From the NCBI GenBank assembly GCA_034927445.1, contig JAYFPZ010000026.1, forward strand, positions 62,001 through 126,000: DNA of 64,000 nucleotides, written 5' to 3'. Positions within the stretch are counted from its first letter, which is position 1, and each line of letters begins with the position of its first letter. Below are positions 7,986 through 15,409 of the stretch, in pieces. A program made the translations under genes and the position numbers. This stretch comes from PHAA01 sp034927445 (lineage in GTDB: Bacteria > Bacillota > Syntrophomonadia > Syntrophomonadales > Syntrophomonadaceae). The notes below the pieces were generated by a model. That model made no database searches. It saw only the letters and a program-made list of their open reading frames with translations, and was not told the origin of the DNA.

Positions 7986-9341
7986 ATGAAGAAGAAATCT
8001 GTCTTGATCACCTTGATATGCCTGGGCCTCTTGTTGACAACCTGGATAGGCCCGGCCATGGCGGCATCGGGCGACGATAAGAAGAATCTGGAGCAATCCA
8101 TTAACCAGGCTCTCACGGGCATTGATTTCGGGAATAATCCCAGTCTGGTATCAACCGAAAATAAACTGCTGGCCAATAAGGTGCGGGAGTATGTCTATAT
8201 TCTAAAAGTTGGAGACGGCCCTCACGACCTGATTGGCGTACACCGGGTGGTAAAAGAGAAACTGCCTTTTGTTCCGGTCAAGGCAGAAAAGGCAGTGATG
8301 ATGATTCCCGGAGATACCTGTGACTTCCATAGCGCCTATTTGCTTCCCACCGACTGGAACCGGTCTATGGCAGTATATCTGGCCAATAATAATATAGACG
8401 TATGGGGCATTGACCTGCGCTGGACGTTTGTTACGCTTCTGGCGAATGACCTCTCCTATATGAAGAATTGGAATACCGGCACTCATGTGAATGACATCCG
8501 CAAGGCCGTGAAATTTGCCCGGGCAGTAAGAGGGGTGACTGGCAGCGGTTCTGGTCAAATCCTTATGTTAGGCCACAGCCGGGGAGCTCAGTTGGTATAT
8601 GCCTATGCCAATAATGAGACCCAGCTGCCCGCATCCCAAAGGGATTTATGCGGAATTATTCCTATGGACATGGTGTATAAATTCTCTCCCCAGGATAAAG
8701 ATGCCCAAAATGCCGCCTATGCACGTTACCAAGCCTATAAATCCATATATGCTACAGGCAAGTACTATAGTGAGGACGGCCTGCAGATGAAGGCCCTGGC
8801 CTCTCTGGCAGGACTGGCTCCTAATTTGCCCTCACAGGTAATGCCGGACTTCACCAATAAGCAGGCTGCCCTCTTTGCTTTAAGCTCAACCTATGCCACG
8901 GTTACTGATCCACTACAGCCTATTACCCCCTATTATCACTATCTGGCCGGAACGTTTGGCCCTAAGGAAGTGCCTACCGGCCTGCGTTATGCCGACTACA
9001 AGTACATCCTGCGCCTGGGCTTGGCGGCACGGCCCTATCAAAGCCTGGGGGAAATCATTGACGGCGAAGCTATTATGAGTGATCAAGTTGAGGTGCCTTA
9101 TGACGACTACCTTCAGGAAATAACGATTCCCGTGTTGTACGTAGGTGCGGCAGGGGGAATGGGGATTTATGGAACGTATACCTCCACCCTGCTGGGTAGT
9201 TCGGATAAAAGCAGTATCATGGTTCAATTGGAGGATTCCGGGGCGGAAGCGTTAGACTTTGGTCATGCCGACCTCATATGGTCAGATAAAGCTCCCAGCC
9301 TGGTCTGGCAGCCAATAAGCCGTTGGATTTTAAGCCACTGA
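7986..9341 (+). CDS. Secreted alpha/beta hydrolase
   Basis: A 451-residue exported protein. Residues 1-27 form a classical signal peptide (KKK, hydrophobic core, cleavage near AMA-AS). The mature part has the nucleophile elbow LGHSRGAQ (Gly-His-Ser-Arg-Gly) near residue 197, and DFGHADLIW near the C terminus supplies a plausible catalytic His. The overall layout resembles lipase/esterase-type hydrolases, but the substrate cannot be told. I chose ATG 7986 because GGGAGGGAG lies just upstream and the signal peptide begins there; the open frame extends 13 codons further up. It is monocistronic and ends at a strong terminator. Confidence 0.75.
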   Translation: MKKKSVLITLICLGLLLTTWIGPAMAASGDDKKNLEQSINQALTGIDFGNNPSLVSTENKLLANKVREYVYILKVGDGPHDLIGVHRVVKEKLPFVPVKAEKAVMMIPGDTCDFHSAYLLPTDWNRSMAVYLANNNIDVWGIDLRWTFVTLLANDLSYMKNWNTGTHVNDIRKAVKFARAVRGVTGSGSGQILMLGHSRGAQLVYAYANNETQLPASQRDLCGIIPMDMVYKFSPQDKDAQNAAYARYQAYKSIYATGKYYSEDGLQMKALASLAGLAPNLPSQVMPDFTNKQAALFALSSTYATVTDPLQPITPYYHYLAGTFGPKEVPTGLRYADYKYILRLGLAARPYQSLGEIIDGEAIMSDQVEVPYDDYLQEITIPVLYVGAAGGMGIYGTYTSTLLGSSDKSSIMVQLEDSGAEALDFGHADLIWSDKAPSLVWQPISRWILSH

Positions 9342-9350
9342 GGAGCTGGA

Positions 9351-9390
9351 GAAAGGCTGTCAGCGCCAGAAGAGCTGACAGCCTTTCAAT
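9351..9390 (+). terminator. Intrinsic terminator
   Basis: GAAAGGCTGTCAGC (9351-9364) pairs with GCTGACAGCCTTTC (9374-9387), a perfect 14-bp stem. The downstream tract is short, but position and strength fit termination of the hydrolase gene. Confidence 0.75.
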
Positions 9391-9394
9391 TACA

Positions 9395-9565
9395 ATTTAT
9401 AAAGCTATTTACGACAACACCAATATTGAAAGACAGGTTTTGAATACCATTGTGGATAAAAGGGAAGTGGTCAAACTAAGGCAATATATAATGCAAATAG
9501 ACAATAAGGCATTTGTGGTTGCTGATACGGTAGCTGATATATATGGCAGGGATTTAAAAATTTAG
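9395..9565 (+). pseudogene. Remnant of a YitT-type membrane protein (DUF2179 C-terminal part)
   Basis: The open frame encodes about 55 residues, including VLNTIVDKREVVKLRQYI and IDNKAFVVADTVADIYG. This pattern (R/KREVxKLxxxIxxIDxxAFV...xxVxGxxF) matches the cytoplasmic DUF2179 domain that ends YitT-family membrane proteins. All the transmembrane part is missing and the frame runs backwards into the hydrolase terminator with no start signal. I read it as the 3' scrap of a deleted gene. Confidence 0.5.
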
Positions 9566-9719
9566 AATTATAAAGCGGCCTTCCTTTAATCCGGTTTAAG
9601 CAAAAGGCGGTATTATATGATACCATCATGGAACCAAAAAAATATGAAAATACTTCTAGCATATAAGTTTGGACACAGTAAAAAATAGAACTAAATAGAT
9701 AAAGGAGGTGACTGAATTA

Positions 9720-9896
9720 ATGGCAACTAGAAAATCAAAAGTATCTATGGATTCTCTTAAGAAGCAAGCTGCCAGCCAGGTAGGAGTAAATTTGAAGCAG
9801 GGTTATAACGGGGATCTGACCGCTGCTCAAGCTGGCAGTATAGGCGGCCAGATGGTTAAGGACATGATACAGTCATATCAGCAGCAGGGTAAATAG
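9720..9896 (+). CDS. Small acid-soluble spore protein, alpha/beta type
   Basis: A 58-residue DNA-binding spore protein. The core SLKKQAASQVGVNLKQGYNG and the second signature AGSIGGQMVKDMI match the alpha/beta SASP family that coats and protects spore DNA. The usual germination-protease site has Glu before the cut; here the equivalent KKQAASQVG lacks that Glu, so degradation at germination may differ. ATG 9720 lies 10 bp after AAAGGAGGTG; a GTG within that RBS is not used. It is flanked by terminators and so is a single-gene unit, probably transcribed in the forespore. Confidence 0.92.
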   Translation: MATRKSKVSMDSLKKQAASQVGVNLKQGYNGDLTAAQAGSIGGQMVKDMIQSYQQQGK

Positions 9897-9925
9897 GGAA
9901 TTAAATAATAAATATCACTAAAAAT

Positions 9926-9972
9926 GGGCGGATAATATTAATAATATGTCCGCTTATTATTTTTATTATATT
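9926..9972 (+). terminator. Intrinsic terminator after the SASP gene
   Basis: GCGGATAATATT (9928-9939) pairs with AATATGTCCGC (9943-9953) with a small internal mismatch, followed by TTATTATTTTTATTATATT. Confidence 0.7.
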
Positions 9973-10162
9973 ATCAAAACGGGATTGCCGGGACTCTGAC
10001 CAAACGGCTGCCATTTATATATTTAAGAAGGCTAAAAATCGAAAAGTAATTGCAGATAATGCCGGCAAGGTGACGCGATAGTACGATTTATTCATATATT
10101 TGGGCTAAAAGATAAATTATTTCGCTTGAATTCCAGACTATTATTTGTTATTATTTTTTCAT

Positions 10163-10280
10163 CAAAGGGGAGTAACTTACCAGGCAAAGTCAACAACCGG
10201 TCGAAAGATCTGGCTTTGTCGGTCCCACAAGACTTAGTGAGACCTTTGCATCCAATAAGGATGCAAAGGTCTTTTTTTAT
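10163..10280 (+). promoter_or_regulatory. yybP-ykoY manganese riboswitch
   Basis: The segment contains the family's conserved 5' loop AAAGGGGAGTAAC (10165-10177) and 3' loop TTAGTGAGACC (10234-10244), separated by two helical arms. GACCTTTGCATCC (10241-10253) then pairs with GGATGCAAAGGTC (10259-10271) before TTTTTTT, so the aptamer 3' strand is shared with a terminator: Mn2+ binding should free the terminator to be broken. The downstream terC gene is one of the two classic targets of this riboswitch. Confidence 0.9.
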
Positions 10281-10386
10281 TATTATTTCCCCTTTGGAGG
10301 AGGTGAAGAGGGTTCCGGTAACATAAAATATTCATCCTGTTGTAGATTTACTCTAATTAAACCAATTAAAAGGAGGCAAGTTAAAA

Positions 10387-10446
10387 ATGAATCATTTAAA
10401 AGTATTTACCCTGATGAATGGACTCGATACCGCAGAGGGTGGCTAA
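10387..10446 (+). CDS. Possible 19-residue leader peptide
   Basis: ATG at 10387 follows AAAAGGAGG (10369-10377) at ideal spacing and opens a 19-codon frame (MNHLKVFT... ending EGG) that stops at 10446. It lies between the manganese riboswitch terminator and terC. I have no homology for it; the strong RBS is the only support. Confidence 0.35.
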   Translation: MNHLKVFTLMNGLDTAEGG

Positions 10447-10461
10447 GCTCAACGCCATGAA

Positions 10462-10560
10462 GACATAGAACCAGGTCGGCGGTTTTGGATTAAATGAACT
10501 TAAGCGGCAAAAAACGATGTAGCTGGTCTACTTGATTAGAGGTAATGTCGCTTCTATGTC
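10462..10560 (+). other. Possible structured RNA segment before terC
   Basis: GACATAGAA (10462-10470) and TTCTATGTC (10552-10560) are perfect complements enclosing ACCAG / CTGGT (10470-10474 / 10523-10527), so a nested stem of about 100 nt could form. No open frame crosses it. I do not recognise the motif; it sits within the same terC leader as the manganese riboswitch. Confidence 0.35.
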
Positions 10561-10599
10561 AGTCAAACCAGGAGTTTACGAAAAAACGGAGGTAATAAT

Positions 10600-10830
10600 A
10601 TGGGCAGACGAATCTCCAAATCCGTAATAAAAGCTTACAGTAAAGGCTGGTTGAGGCCTGTAGCCATTCTGGTAGCAGGGGTTATAAATAAACCCAAAAG
10701 CATCACCCGGCCGAGACCATTATTTTCATATAATCCCTCGATAGGCAAACTCCGTGCATGGGCAGAACCGTTGCAGGGAATAAAACGGAACGATAGGGGT
10801 GTCATAATATATGGAGTTTTTTTCTCCTGA
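10600..10830 (+). CDS. Short basic hypothetical protein overlapping terC start
   Basis: A 76-codon frame starting at ATG 10600, 7 bp after CGGAGG (10587-10592), and ending 20 bp inside terC. The peptide begins MGRRISKSVIKAYSKGW and is rich in Arg and Lys, with one short hydrophobic patch. No family is recognised. Its value may be translational: termination inside terC could help ribosomes reach the terC start, whose own RBS is weak. A chance frame remains possible. Confidence 0.35.
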   Translation: MGRRISKSVIKAYSKGWLRPVAILVAGVINKPKSITRPRPLFSYNPSIGKLRAWAEPLQGIKRNDRGVIIYGVFFS

Positions 10831-11497
10831 ATTCTGGTCAGTAATTTTTTCCATTGTAATTATTGATTTAGTCCTGGCCGGTGATAATGCTATAGTAATA
10901 GGCTTGGCAGCCCGCCACATACCCAAAGAGTATCAAAAAAGGGTTATCCTGGGGGGGACCCTGGGGGCTATTATAGTTCGTTCCATTTTGACTATGGTAG
11001 TAGTATGGCTGCTGAGAATTCCGGGGTTGTTGCTGCTGGGAGGTTTGCTCCTGATTTGGATCGCTTATAAATTACTGGTCGAAGAAAAAAAACACGGGGA
11101 AATGAAGTTGGGAAACAGTATATGGTCGGCTATAAAGACCATAGTTGTGGCCGACTCGGTTATGGGGCTGGATAATGTCCTGGCGGTGGCCGGGGCAGCC
11201 CATGGCAACTTTGGATTGGTGATAATGGGTTTATTGATCAGCGTCCCCATTGTAGTGTGGGGAAGTACTATTATTCTGGTTTGGGTTGAACGTTATCCCG
11301 CTATTATTTATCTTGGCGCTGGTGTTTTGGCCTGGACCGCAGCGAAAATGATTGCCGATGAACGGCTTCTGACGCAGATATTTACGGGCAATTCCATGTT
11401 AGAATGGGGATTAAGCCTGATTATAATCAGTGGAGTTCTCATTTTAGGCAAAATTAAAAATAGCAAAACCGGGTTAGCCAACGAGGATCTGGGGTAG
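10811..11497 (+). CDS. TerC family integral membrane protein (manganese efflux type)
   Basis: A 228-residue polytopic membrane protein with about seven hydrophobic segments. It has the family signature IDLVLAGDNAIVIGLAA at residues 16-32 and its repeat VVADSVMGLDNVLAVAG near 112-128; the acidic residues within these membrane helices are thought to carry metal ions. Members under yybP-ykoY control in Bacillus export manganese and help metallate secreted proteins, and the Mn riboswitch here supports that role. The start overlaps the preceding short frame. A universal stress protein gene follows 62 bp on, possibly in the same transcript. Confidence 0.9.
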   Translation: MEFFSPEFWSVIFSIVIIDLVLAGDNAIVIGLAARHIPKEYQKRVILGGTLGAIIVRSILTMVVVWLLRIPGLLLLGGLLLIWIAYKLLVEEKKHGEMKLGNSIWSAIKTIVVADSVMGLDNVLAVAGAAHGNFGLVIMGLLISVPIVVWGSTIILVWVERYPAIIYLGAGVLAWTAAKMIADERLLTQIFTGNSMLEWGLSLIIISGVLILGKIKNSKTGLANEDLG

Positions 11498-11559
11498 CAG
11501 ATTACAGGCTTCGTTTACCCTGTCTAGCTATAAATGGGGAATAATTTGGAGGTGTCTAT

Positions 11560-11982
11560 ATGATTAAGATATTGGTGCCGGTTGATGGATCGGCAGGATC
11601 CGACAAGGCGGTTCGTTTTGCCATGTTTCTGGCGGAGGCAAAAGACAGTGAAATTATAGTGCTGAATGTTCAGCCCAGTTACAATACGTTTAATGTCAAG
11701 CTTATGTTTAGTCAAGAACAAATCCGGGCCTTTCAGGATGAATCAAGCCGGGAGATTTTTAATCATATCCGGGCAATAACCAATAGCTCACCTGTTCCGG
11801 TCCACACGGTGCTTAGAACCGGGGACCCCGGTAAAGAGATCTGTGCCGAAGCCCAGGAGAATCGGGCCGACATTATTGTGATGGGCTACCGCGGATTAGG
11901 GGCGGTTAAACGAGCCATTCTGGGAAGTGTAGCTAACCATGTACTGCATGATACCCCGTGTCCTTTGACGATCGTCCCTTAA
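11560..11982 (+). CDS. Universal stress protein, UspA family
   Basis: A 140-residue cytoplasmic protein with the Usp fold. ILVPVDGSAGSDKAV opens the protein, and MGYRGLGAVKRAILGSVANHVL near residues 107-128 carries the G-x2-G-x9-G-S ATP-binding signature. It therefore belongs to the ATP-binding subclass. RBS GGAGGTG precedes the ATG. It follows terC in the same direction without an evident terminator, so the two may be cotranscribed in response to metal stress. Confidence 0.88.
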   Translation: MIKILVPVDGSAGSDKAVRFAMFLAEAKDSEIIVLNVQPSYNTFNVKLMFSQEQIRAFQDESSREIFNHIRAITNSSPVPVHTVLRTGDPGKEICAEAQENRADIIVMGYRGLGAVKRAILGSVANHVLHDTPCPLTIVP

Positions 11983-12056
11983 TCATTAGACAGATGCCAT
12001 TTTATATAGGACCCTCATTGGTATGCGAGATAATTAAGGTTGGGTTACGTTACCGG

Positions 12057-12680
12057 TTAAAAACCCAGAGTTTCTCCTACCAGTATTACAGTAATCCGGC
12101 CCTTTAAAGCGGTTTTACTGGTTATTACCAGATGACTGCAGCCGCCTTGAGCCGCGGCCGAGAGTTCATCGAAGGAAGCATAGTCCTGCTTAAATATGAG
12201 CATGGTCATGGGAGCGGCATAGGTTTTCGCTCTGAGTATAGCTGCTTCCAAATTGGGCGTTACTTTATTCATCCCGGCAATTACGATCACATGTTGGGGT
12301 CCGAATATAAGCGCACCAACCCGGTTGCCGTACCCGTCTATGTTCACCAGTTCGCCGGCAGCGGATATGGCATTGGTACTCATCAAGAAATATTCGGCGC
12401 CTAAGGCCTGGTGGGCAGCCCGATCCTTGGCAGCTGCCCCTTCCGGTTCGGCGGGGTCTAAGAAATTATACCCTTCATTTTTTAGAGCAGCTTTCAGACC
12501 TATTTCATTCATAGTGGCGGAACTCCCGCAAGAGACCAGGCTGTTCCGGGGTATCATTTCCAAAACTTTTTTAACTGCCTCTTCTTTGTTTTCACAATAG
12601 ACGCCTTCCATATTGCGCTTTTCTAAGGCTTCGATTACCTTCTCTGCCAGTAGGGCATTGTAGCATGTTTTGGGTGTCAT
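12057..12680 (-). CDS. LUD domain protein (LutC-like)
   Basis: A 207-residue protein of the LUD (formerly DUF162) family, found in LutB/LutC lactate-utilisation proteins. Seen are SLVSCGSSATMNEIGL near residue 50, an FLMSTNAISAAGELVNIDGYGNR block (residues 98-120) and the strand VIVIAGMNKV. No LutA or LutB gene is nearby, so it probably serves a different reaction, as many orphan LUD proteins do. The start is ATG 12680 because GGAGGAGG lies 6 bp ahead; the upstream in-frame ATG at 12695 is inside that RBS. Confidence 0.78.
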   Translation of the reverse strand: MTPKTCYNALLAEKVIEALEKRNMEGVYCENKEEAVKKVLEMIPRNSLVSCGSSATMNEIGLKAALKNEGYNFLDPAEPEGAAAKDRAAHQALGAEYFLMSTNAISAAGELVNIDGYGNRVGALIFGPQHVIVIAGMNKVTPNLEAAILRAKTYAAPMTMLIFKQDYASFDELSAAAQGGCSHLVITSKTALKGRITVILVGETLGF

Positions 12681-12890
12681 AATAACCTCCTCCATAGTTG
12701 ACTAAACCTTGAAGTTACTTCATTTTAGCAGCCGGTGATATAACTTAAAAGGCTGTATTTCCCCTTGCCCATATGAGATAATTAAATTAGGGAAGGGTAT
12801 TATTACCTTTAGGAAGCTTTGATTGCGATTAATAAAAGGTATTCTTTACCAAAAGCTATGACGCAATTCACGCCTTATGAAATATAAAAA

Positions 12891-12921
12891 AAAGAGCTAT
12901 GCGAATGCGAATAGCTCTTTT
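12891..12921. terminator. Intrinsic terminator, works leftward
   Basis: AAAGAGCTAT (12891-12900) pairs with ATAGCTCTTT (12911-12920). The A-run on the left gives a U-tract for the minus-strand gene 12950-13225; the T-run on the right is shorter. Confidence 0.75.
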
Positions 12922-12949
12922 TATATGGGGTGCATGGTGAGCGAGACAA

Positions 12950-13225
12950 CTATTTCTCCGGGGAATTTAACTGGGCAATATTTTCTTCAATTTGCTTAAT
13001 TTCTGCGCAAAGAGCCACTATTTTCTGGCTGTTGGGTTCGGTTCCCTGAGTGTAAGCTTCGTAAACCAGATTGCCTATATCAATTTTAAGGTTTTTGGCC
13101 TTGGACTCCAATTGAATTTGATCAACTTTGCTTTTACCGGCATTCACTAGATCTGCCGACATAGATCCAACCTGCGCAGCGGTATTGGCCATGGTCTCTC
13201 CCATTTTCTTGAAAAAGCTGCTCAT
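12950..13225 (-). CDS. Small helical hypothetical protein
   Basis: A 91-residue protein, predicted largely alpha-helical: MSSFFKKMGETMANTAAQVG, then a KSKVDQIQLESKAKNLK heptad-like stretch and a C-terminal charged helix with CAEIKQIEENIAQL. It resembles short coiled-coil or apolipoprotein-like proteins that sit beside zinc-ribbon proteins in Firmicutes, but I cannot name a family. RBS AAAGGTGG precedes ATG 13225. An open frame extends another 68 codons upstream (to 13429), but that part has no RBS of its own and looks like decayed sequence. Confidence 0.65.
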   Translation of the reverse strand: MSSFFKKMGETMANTAAQVGSMSADLVNAGKSKVDQIQLESKAKNLKIDIGNLVYEAYTQGTEPNSQKIVALCAEIKQIEENIAQLNSPEK

Positions 13226-13482
13226 ATTAATCCACCTTTCATTTCTAGTTAATGACAATAAACTTAAAATAAGTATACCTTGTTTGACAATGCCTTGAAA
13301 AGCTGAATTCTCCCAGGACCAATACCAAAGAGCAGCTTCTCCCGTATCCGGGTTCAAGCCTTTAATAAAACCCATGCTCCCATCGCCATCCTTCACCGTC
13401 ATATTGCGGAAATAATTGGTCAGAGCCAATCTCGGTTCTTCATGTTATGATAATTTAATAAATCAGGCTTGGAGGTGGTGAA

Positions 13483-13560
13483 ATGCTTAAAAAAATCCGC
13501 TGGGAAGACATAGCCTACGGAGTCAGCATTGCACTATTTGTATTGATATTCATTCGATAA
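13483..13560 (+). CDS. 25-residue single-pass membrane peptide
   Basis: A very short gene with a strong RBS (GGAGGTGGTGAA then ATG). The product, MLKKIRWEDIAYGVSIALFV followed by LIFIR, has a basic amphipathic start and one 15-residue hydrophobic span, typical of tiny membrane peptides made by spore-formers. Neighbouring sequence is non-coding. The role is unknown. Confidence 0.5.
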   Translation: MLKKIRWEDIAYGVSIALFVLIFIR

Positions 13561-14127
13561 CTTACATATGAGTGATGTTATCTTAAGGACTCTGCCAATT
13601 TAATATTAATTGTATTCCTTTAAGGGCCGTTTTACGGTCCTTTTGACTTTAGGGGATGCGGTTCGGGAGAAAAAGGCAGATGTATGCCTAAAACATGACC
13701 AAACCGAAATTGCCAGGAGACTGAAAACAAACAGCCGGGACCTGGGTCCCGGCGTAAAAAAGGAGATAAAACGAAAAAGGGTAGGTAGAATGCAATTTAA
13801 ATATAAACCTTAATTATTAAAATAATCTGAAGATAGGGTAAAAATCAGCTTAAAATTAAACTAAATTTTTGCGCACCCAGCCCGTTTCGATTTTCTTCCA
13901 AAAAATATTACCACCTCTCCCGCCCATTACCCTTCAAAAGTACTACATCAATTTGGGGCTTATCGCTGCTATTGTCAGCTGTATGGGTTATGGCCGATCA
14001 TTGACTGGCAGACTCCTTGTATTAACGCAGACATGTAAATAACTATGGTTGGTCATGGCAGGGAATGTTATTATTACTATCAGTAAAAGCTATACTGGGC
14101 AAAATATTCCAAGAGAGGGTGCAGTTC
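13561..14127 (+). other. Intergenic region with one terminator
   Basis: The only element I can support is an intrinsic terminator, AAGGGCCGT (13622-13630) with ACGGTCCTT (13634-13642) and a T-run, ending the small peptide transcript. A 67-codon frame at 13610-13813 runs through that terminator and has no RBS, so I leave it out. The remainder is AT-rich and featureless. Confidence 0.5.
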
Positions 14128-15276
14128 ATGCAATACCGCAAGTTTGGGAAACTGGATTGGGAAGTGTCTGTATTGGGTTTCGGAGCCATGCGTCTGCCGA
14201 CTCTGGACGGCAATCCTATGAGCGCAAATATTGATGAAAAAGAAGCCATCCGCATGATCCGCTATGCTATTGATGCCGGGGTTAATTATGTGGATACCGC
14301 TTATACTTATCATGGCGGCAACAGCGAAATTACGGTGGGGAAAGCCTTGCTGGAAGGATACCGGTCCCAAGTAAAGCTGGCTACCAAGTCCCCCCTATGG
14401 TTAGTCCAAGCAAGCCAGGATTTTGACAAATATTTAAATGAACAGCTGAAAAAGCTGCAAACTGATCATATTGATTTTTACCTCTTTCATGGTTTGGATA
14501 AACCAAAATGGAATCTGATTTTAAGGCTTAACCTGCTGCAGAAGGCCGAGGCAGCCATTAAAGACGGGAGGATCGGGCATATAGGGTTCTCTTTCCATGA
14601 CGATATTGATACTTTTCATCAGATAATTGATGGTTATCCCGACTGGGCTCTCTGTCAAATCCAGTACAATTATATGGACACCGAGTTTCAAGCCGGAATG
14701 ATGGGGCTTTATTCTGCGGCTGCCCGAGGCCTGGCGGTTGTAGTCATGGAACCTTTACGCGGCGGAAAGCTGGCTAACCCGCCGGGCGTAATGGCGGAGT
14801 TGTTTCAGCGCCAGGTTAAACAACGGACTCCGGCTGACTGGGCGCTGCAGTGGGTATGGAATCATCCGCAGGTCAGCGTATTGCTGAGCGGAATGAGTAC
14901 ATTGGAACAACTGCAGGAGAACCTCCAGTCGGCTGACCGTTCAGGAGTTGATAGCTTTGATTCCGATGACTTTTATTTTATCAGTCAGGTGCGCGGCGAA
15001 TTTGAATCGCGTGCGGTTATTCCTTGCAGCCAGTGCGGATATTGCCTGCCCTGCCCCAGCGGGGTTAACATCGTTAAAAACTTTGAGCTCTATAATCATG
15101 CGGTTATGTATGATGACATGCCAGGCGCAAGCTCTCTCTATTCGCGATTTTTACCGGAGGATCAACGGGCAGATCAGTGTTTGGAGTGTATGATTTGCGA
15201 AACTTTATGCCCCCAGGGTATCACTATCAGTGAGTGGCTGCAAACCGTGCGTGATTCGCTGGGAAATAAGGAATGA
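14128..15276 (+). CDS. Aldo/keto reductase with C-terminal ferredoxin domain
   Basis: A 382-residue cytoplasmic oxidoreductase. The AKR barrel shows GFGAMRLPT at the start, catalytic Asp and Tyr in VDTAYTYHGG near residue 53, the Lys strand VKLATKSP, and the His in DFYLFHGLDKP. From about residue 295 it carries CSQCGYCLPCPSGVNI and CLECMICETLCPQGI, a two-cluster ferredoxin module found in the iron-sulfur AKR subgroup of anaerobes. It probably links a carbonyl reduction or a redox relay to ferredoxin. ATG 14128 follows AGAGAGGGTG; an upstream in-frame ATG at 14065 lacks an RBS. Confidence 0.88.
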   Translation: MQYRKFGKLDWEVSVLGFGAMRLPTLDGNPMSANIDEKEAIRMIRYAIDAGVNYVDTAYTYHGGNSEITVGKALLEGYRSQVKLATKSPLWLVQASQDFDKYLNEQLKKLQTDHIDFYLFHGLDKPKWNLILRLNLLQKAEAAIKDGRIGHIGFSFHDDIDTFHQIIDGYPDWALCQIQYNYMDTEFQAGMMGLYSAAARGLAVVVMEPLRGGKLANPPGVMAELFQRQVKQRTPADWALQWVWNHPQVSVLLSGMSTLEQLQENLQSADRSGVDSFDSDDFYFISQVRGEFESRAVIPCSQCGYCLPCPSGVNIVKNFELYNHAVMYDDMPGASSLYSRFLPEDQRADQCLECMICETLCPQGITISEWLQTVRDSLGNKE

Positions 15277-15409
15277 CAGCCTGCCTGCCGCCGCTGTTAT
15301 CTGTTTGCCGGATCAGAAAGACGGCTATGGGCCGGTAAGAAGTCAATAAGGCAGCGGTAACAGCTGATAGGGGAACGTTTTGCGGTTGGGGCAATAAATA
15401 CAAGAGTGT

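Noticed and set aside
13229..13429. N-terminal extension of the minus-strand small protein at 12950-13225
   Set aside because: The inner ATG at 13225 has a good RBS; the extension has none and contains no recognisable domain.
13610..13813. 67-codon frame
   Set aside because: Runs through an intrinsic terminator and has no RBS.
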